From: Mucilaginibacter sp.
GTDB lineage: Bacteria; Bacteroidota; Bacteroidia; Sphingobacteriales; Sphingobacteriaceae
Length of the DNA stretch: 7,645 nucleotides
NCBI GenBank assembly: GCA_014376655.1
Contig: JACMRC010000339.1
Span: 1 to 7,645, forward strand
Reading direction: 5' to 3'
The stretch's first letter is position 1. Every line of letters starts with the position of its first letter. Both the position numbers and the translations under genes were made by a program. Below the pieces are notes generated by a model, which worked only from the letters and a program-made list of their open reading frames with translations, was not told the origin of the DNA and made no database searches. Shown here piece after piece: positions 6,492 to 7,645 of the stretch.

Positions 6492-6521
6492 ACAAAAAAG
6501 ACCGCTTAAAAAGCGGTCTTT
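6488..6521 (-). terminator. Intrinsic terminator of the arsR-AHSA1 operon
   Basis: GACCGCTT (6500-6507) and AAGCGGTC (6511-6518) form a perfect 8-bp stem with an AAA loop, extendable by flanking A/T pairs. On the minus strand the stem is followed by TTTTTTGTTTTT (6499-6488), a strong U-tract, 23 nt downstream of the AHSA1-domain gene's stop. In the plus direction only a short TTT follows. Confidence 0.85.
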
Positions 6522-6543
6522 GAAATTAATTATGCAGGCGGTT

Positions 6544-7035
6544 TTATTGACTTGCAAGCAACGCATCCAAATTGCTCAAGCCCATAGTAAAGCCTTCTTT
6601 GAAGCCCATTCCAACTATTTGAGCCATATCCGCCTCGTTATCAAATGATAGTTCAACTTCTACTTTCGATCCGGTAGTGGTACCGCTAAACACATTATGC
6701 CAATGCATCGGCGGAAAGCTTTTGTCTGTAGTGCCGTCCTCATCACAAAAGCTGGCGGTTCCATCAAAACTTTGGCCGGGTGTTATCGCTGTAAAATCTA
6801 CGCGGCACCAGGCTTTATCGCCATTAGGGCCGGCCATACAGTACAGCCAAAAACCGCCAACTGTAAAATCCAGGCTTTTGGTTGTGGTCTTCCATGGTTT
6901 AGGTGCCCACCATTTATCTAATTGTTCGGCTTCTGTCCAGGCTTTCCATACTTTTTCAACCGGCGCGCTAAACTCGCGGGTTATGTTTAATTGCCTGTTG
7001 TTAGCGTCTTTTTCAATTTTGGTTTCGTGTGTCAT
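6544..7035 (-). CDS. AHSA1/SRPBCC-domain protein
   Basis: A 163-residue soluble protein of the SRPBCC superfamily, AHSA1 (activator of Hsp90 ATPase homolog 1-like) type. The single domain fills the protein. Its opening strand-helix signature ITREFSAPVEKVWKAWTEAE (18-37) is followed by LDKWWAPKPW (39-48), FTVGGFWLYCMAGPNG (57-72), FPPMHWHNVFS (107-117) and the C-terminal helix GFKEGFTMGLSNLDALL (144-160). These helix-grip folds enclose a hydrophobic pocket for small ligands; the ligand here is unknown and an Hsp90 role is unlikely for a stand-alone bacterial copy. It starts 11 nt after the stop of the arsR-type gene and ends just before a strong terminator, so the two form an operon. ArsR-AHSA1 pairs are common in bacteria, and the repressor probably controls this gene. 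Family confidence is high; function is unknown. Confidence 0.92.
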   Translation of the reverse strand: MTHETKIEKDANNRQLNITREFSAPVEKVWKAWTEAEQLDKWWAPKPWKTTTKSLDFTVGGFWLYCMAGPNGDKAWCRVDFTAITPGQSFDGTASFCDEDGTTDKSFPPMHWHNVFSGTTTGSKVEVELSFDNEADMAQIVGMGFKEGFTMGLSNLDALLASQ

Positions 7036-7046
7036 TCTTTTAGTTT

Positions 7047-7352
7047 TTAAAGGTCTGATAATACGTCGTCTAATTGGTTAAAGCGGTCCTCCCACATCTT
7101 GCGGAAGGTGTCCAGCCATTTGTCTATCTCTTTCATTTTATTAGCGTTTACATGGTAATATATTTCGCGCCCGCTTTGCTTTTGCGATACAGCTTCGCAT
7201 TCGGCCAGGATCTGGATATGTTTTGATACCGCCTGGCGCGAGGTATTAAAATGCTCGGCAAGCGCGTTAGGCGTCATGGCGTGTATGGCGAGGAGCGTTA
7301 ATATCGCCCTGCGGGTAGGGTCGGCAATGGCTTGATAAATATCTCGTCTCAT
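7047..7352 (-). CDS. ArsR-family winged-helix transcriptional repressor
   Basis: A 101-residue ArsR/SmtB-family DNA-binding protein. It begins with the family N-terminal helix (IYQAIADPTRRAILTLLA, 5-22). The helix-turn-helix follows (TPNALAEHFNTSRQAVSKHIQIL, about 27-49, recognition helix SRQAVSKHI), then the wing with GREIYYHVN (61-69), and a C-terminal helix WLDTFRKMWEDRFNQLDDVL (79-98) suited to dimerisation. It has a single cysteine (C52) and lacks the ELCVCDL-type metal site, so it is unlikely to be a metal sensor; it belongs to the subgroup paired with AHSA1 proteins. First gene of a two-gene operon. Its promoter is covered by two inverted-repeat sites (7355-7380 and 7386-7401), pointing to negative autoregulation. 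The inducer is unknown. The ATG at 7352 leaves about 16-18 nt of leader from the predicted promoter. Confidence 0.93.
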   Translation of the reverse strand: MRRDIYQAIADPTRRAILTLLAIHAMTPNALAEHFNTSRQAVSKHIQILAECEAVSQKQSGREIYYHVNANKMKEIDKWLDTFRKMWEDRFNQLDDVLSDL

Positions 7353-7354
7353 TT

Positions 7355-7380
7355 TATTTGCAATTGATTGATTGCAAATA
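7355..7380. promoter_or_regulatory. ArsR operator O1 (10-bp-arm inverted repeat)
   Basis: TATTTGCAAT (7355-7364), 6-bp spacer TGATTG, then ATTGCAAATA (7371-7380): perfect 10-bp arms. It spans the -7 element and predicted start site of the arsR promoter and ends 2 bp before the ATG, so bound repressor would block transcription. Assignment to this ArsR protein is inferred from location. Confidence 0.7.
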
Positions 7381-7406
7381 TATATGCAATTAATCAGTTG
7401 CGCAAA
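7375..7406 (-). promoter_or_regulatory. Promoter of the arsR-AHSA1 operon
   Basis: On the minus strand TTTG (7406-7403), 20-nt spacer, TATATTTG (7382-7375). This is a full match to the Bacteroidota consensus with the same geometry as the promoter at 767-798. Operator O2 fills the spacer and O1 overlaps the -7 element. Confidence 0.7.
7386..7401. promoter_or_regulatory. ArsR operator O2 (second, imperfect copy)
   Basis: GCAAT (7386-7390), spacer TAATCA, GTTGC (7397-7401). It shares the core GCAAT-N6-RTTGC with O1, whose core lies at 7360-7375, so the cores are offset by 26 bp. It sits exactly between the -33 and -7 elements. Weaker symmetry than O1 suggests a lower-affinity or cooperative site (inference). 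Confidence 0.5.
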
Positions 7407-7482
7407 TTTATTTTCATTTTCTCTAAGATGGATTGAAATACACTGATTTTAACCTGCTTAATTAAAATTAATTTTTACTTTT

Positions 7483-7645
7483 ATGAACCAAGTTAAACCA
7501 GATACCATGCCTGTTTCAAACAAACTAAAAGCCATAGGCTTTTTATTAATAGCGTCGGCTATAATTTTAAATGTTAATAACGCATCTGCCCAAAGCGGGG
7601 TTAACCTAAAAGGGTTTAATAAAACCAGCGGCGTGGTGGTAAAAG
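7483..7645 (+). CDS. Start of a secreted protein gene, cut by the window edge
   Basis: An open frame of 54 codons runs off the right edge, so only the N-terminus is visible. It has a typical Sec signal peptide: basic n-region (SNKLK, 12-16), hydrophobic core AIGFLLIASAIILNV (17-31) and NNASAQ, with probable cleavage after ASA at residue 36. The visible mature part, SGVNLKGFNKTSGVVVK, is too short to assign a family. Two starts are possible: ATG 7483 or ATG 7507. The second gives a tidier signal peptide and fits a promoter-like TACTTTTA at 7476-7483, which would overlap the first ATG. The gene is divergent from arsR, with 130 bp between the ATGs; whether the ArsR operators also affect it is unknown. 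Confidence 0.65.
   Translation, partial: MNQVKPDTMPVSNKLKAIGFLLIASAIILNVNNASAQSGVNLKGFNKTSGVVVK

Noticed and set aside
6677..7081. Plus-strand open frames antisense to the AHSA1-domain gene
   Set aside because: They mirror a strongly conserved SRPBCC coding sequence and show no family features or expression signals.
3802..7460. 13-bp exact match TTTAACCTGCTTA at 3802-3814 and 7448-7460, both upstream of secreted-protein genes
   Set aside because: In a window of this size a 13-mer match is not improbable by chance, distances to the start codons differ, and flanking bases do not match.

Overview
The window looks like chromosomal DNA of a Bacteroidota species, most likely family Sphingobacteriaceae (Mucilaginibacter/Pedobacter type). 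The evidence is the TTTG-N20-TAnnTTTG promoter architecture, the near absence of Shine-Dalgarno sites, moderate GC with AT-rich spacers, secreted proteins whose signal peptides end in -VAQ/-SAQ, and family content typical of that group. The genus is inferred from style, not from a search.

Layout. A lytic transglycosylase gene on the minus strand (1-750, its C-terminal end outside the window) stands head-to-head with a large-subunit-type rRNA pseudouridine synthase gene on the plus strand (971-2482). That synthase carries an unusual ~260-residue low-complexity, repeat-built N-terminal extension. The divergent spacer between them holds a promoter for each gene and a perfect palindrome. After the synthase come a structured REP-like inverted repeat and an intrinsic terminator. 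Next are two tandem paralogous secreted beta-propeller lactonase-like genes (2631-3767, 3820-4941) whose upstream sequences share a conserved block, and a small four-helix membrane protein with histidines in several helices (4992-5456).

A convergent terminator separates these from a minus-strand block. This block contains a lipoprotein made of four YxFxxD-type 'secreted repeat' units (5529-6386), then a terminator, then a two-gene operon of an ArsR-family repressor (7047-7352) and an AHSA1/SRPBCC-domain protein (6544-7035). The arsR promoter is well resolved: a -33/-7 promoter covered by two copies of a GCAAT-N6-RTTGC operator, consistent with autorepression. A divergently oriented secreted-protein gene begins at 7483 and runs off the right edge.

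The genes fall into small separate units: cell-wall turnover, ribosome modification, periplasmic propellers, an envelope lipoprotein and a repressor operon. No phage, IS, CRISPR, tRNA or rRNA is visible, and I see no evidence for a large undescribed multi-gene system. The most interesting items are the arsR operator architecture, the duplicated propeller genes with matching leaders, the four-unit lipoprotein, the repeat-rich extension of the pseudouridine synthase and the intergenic REP-like element.
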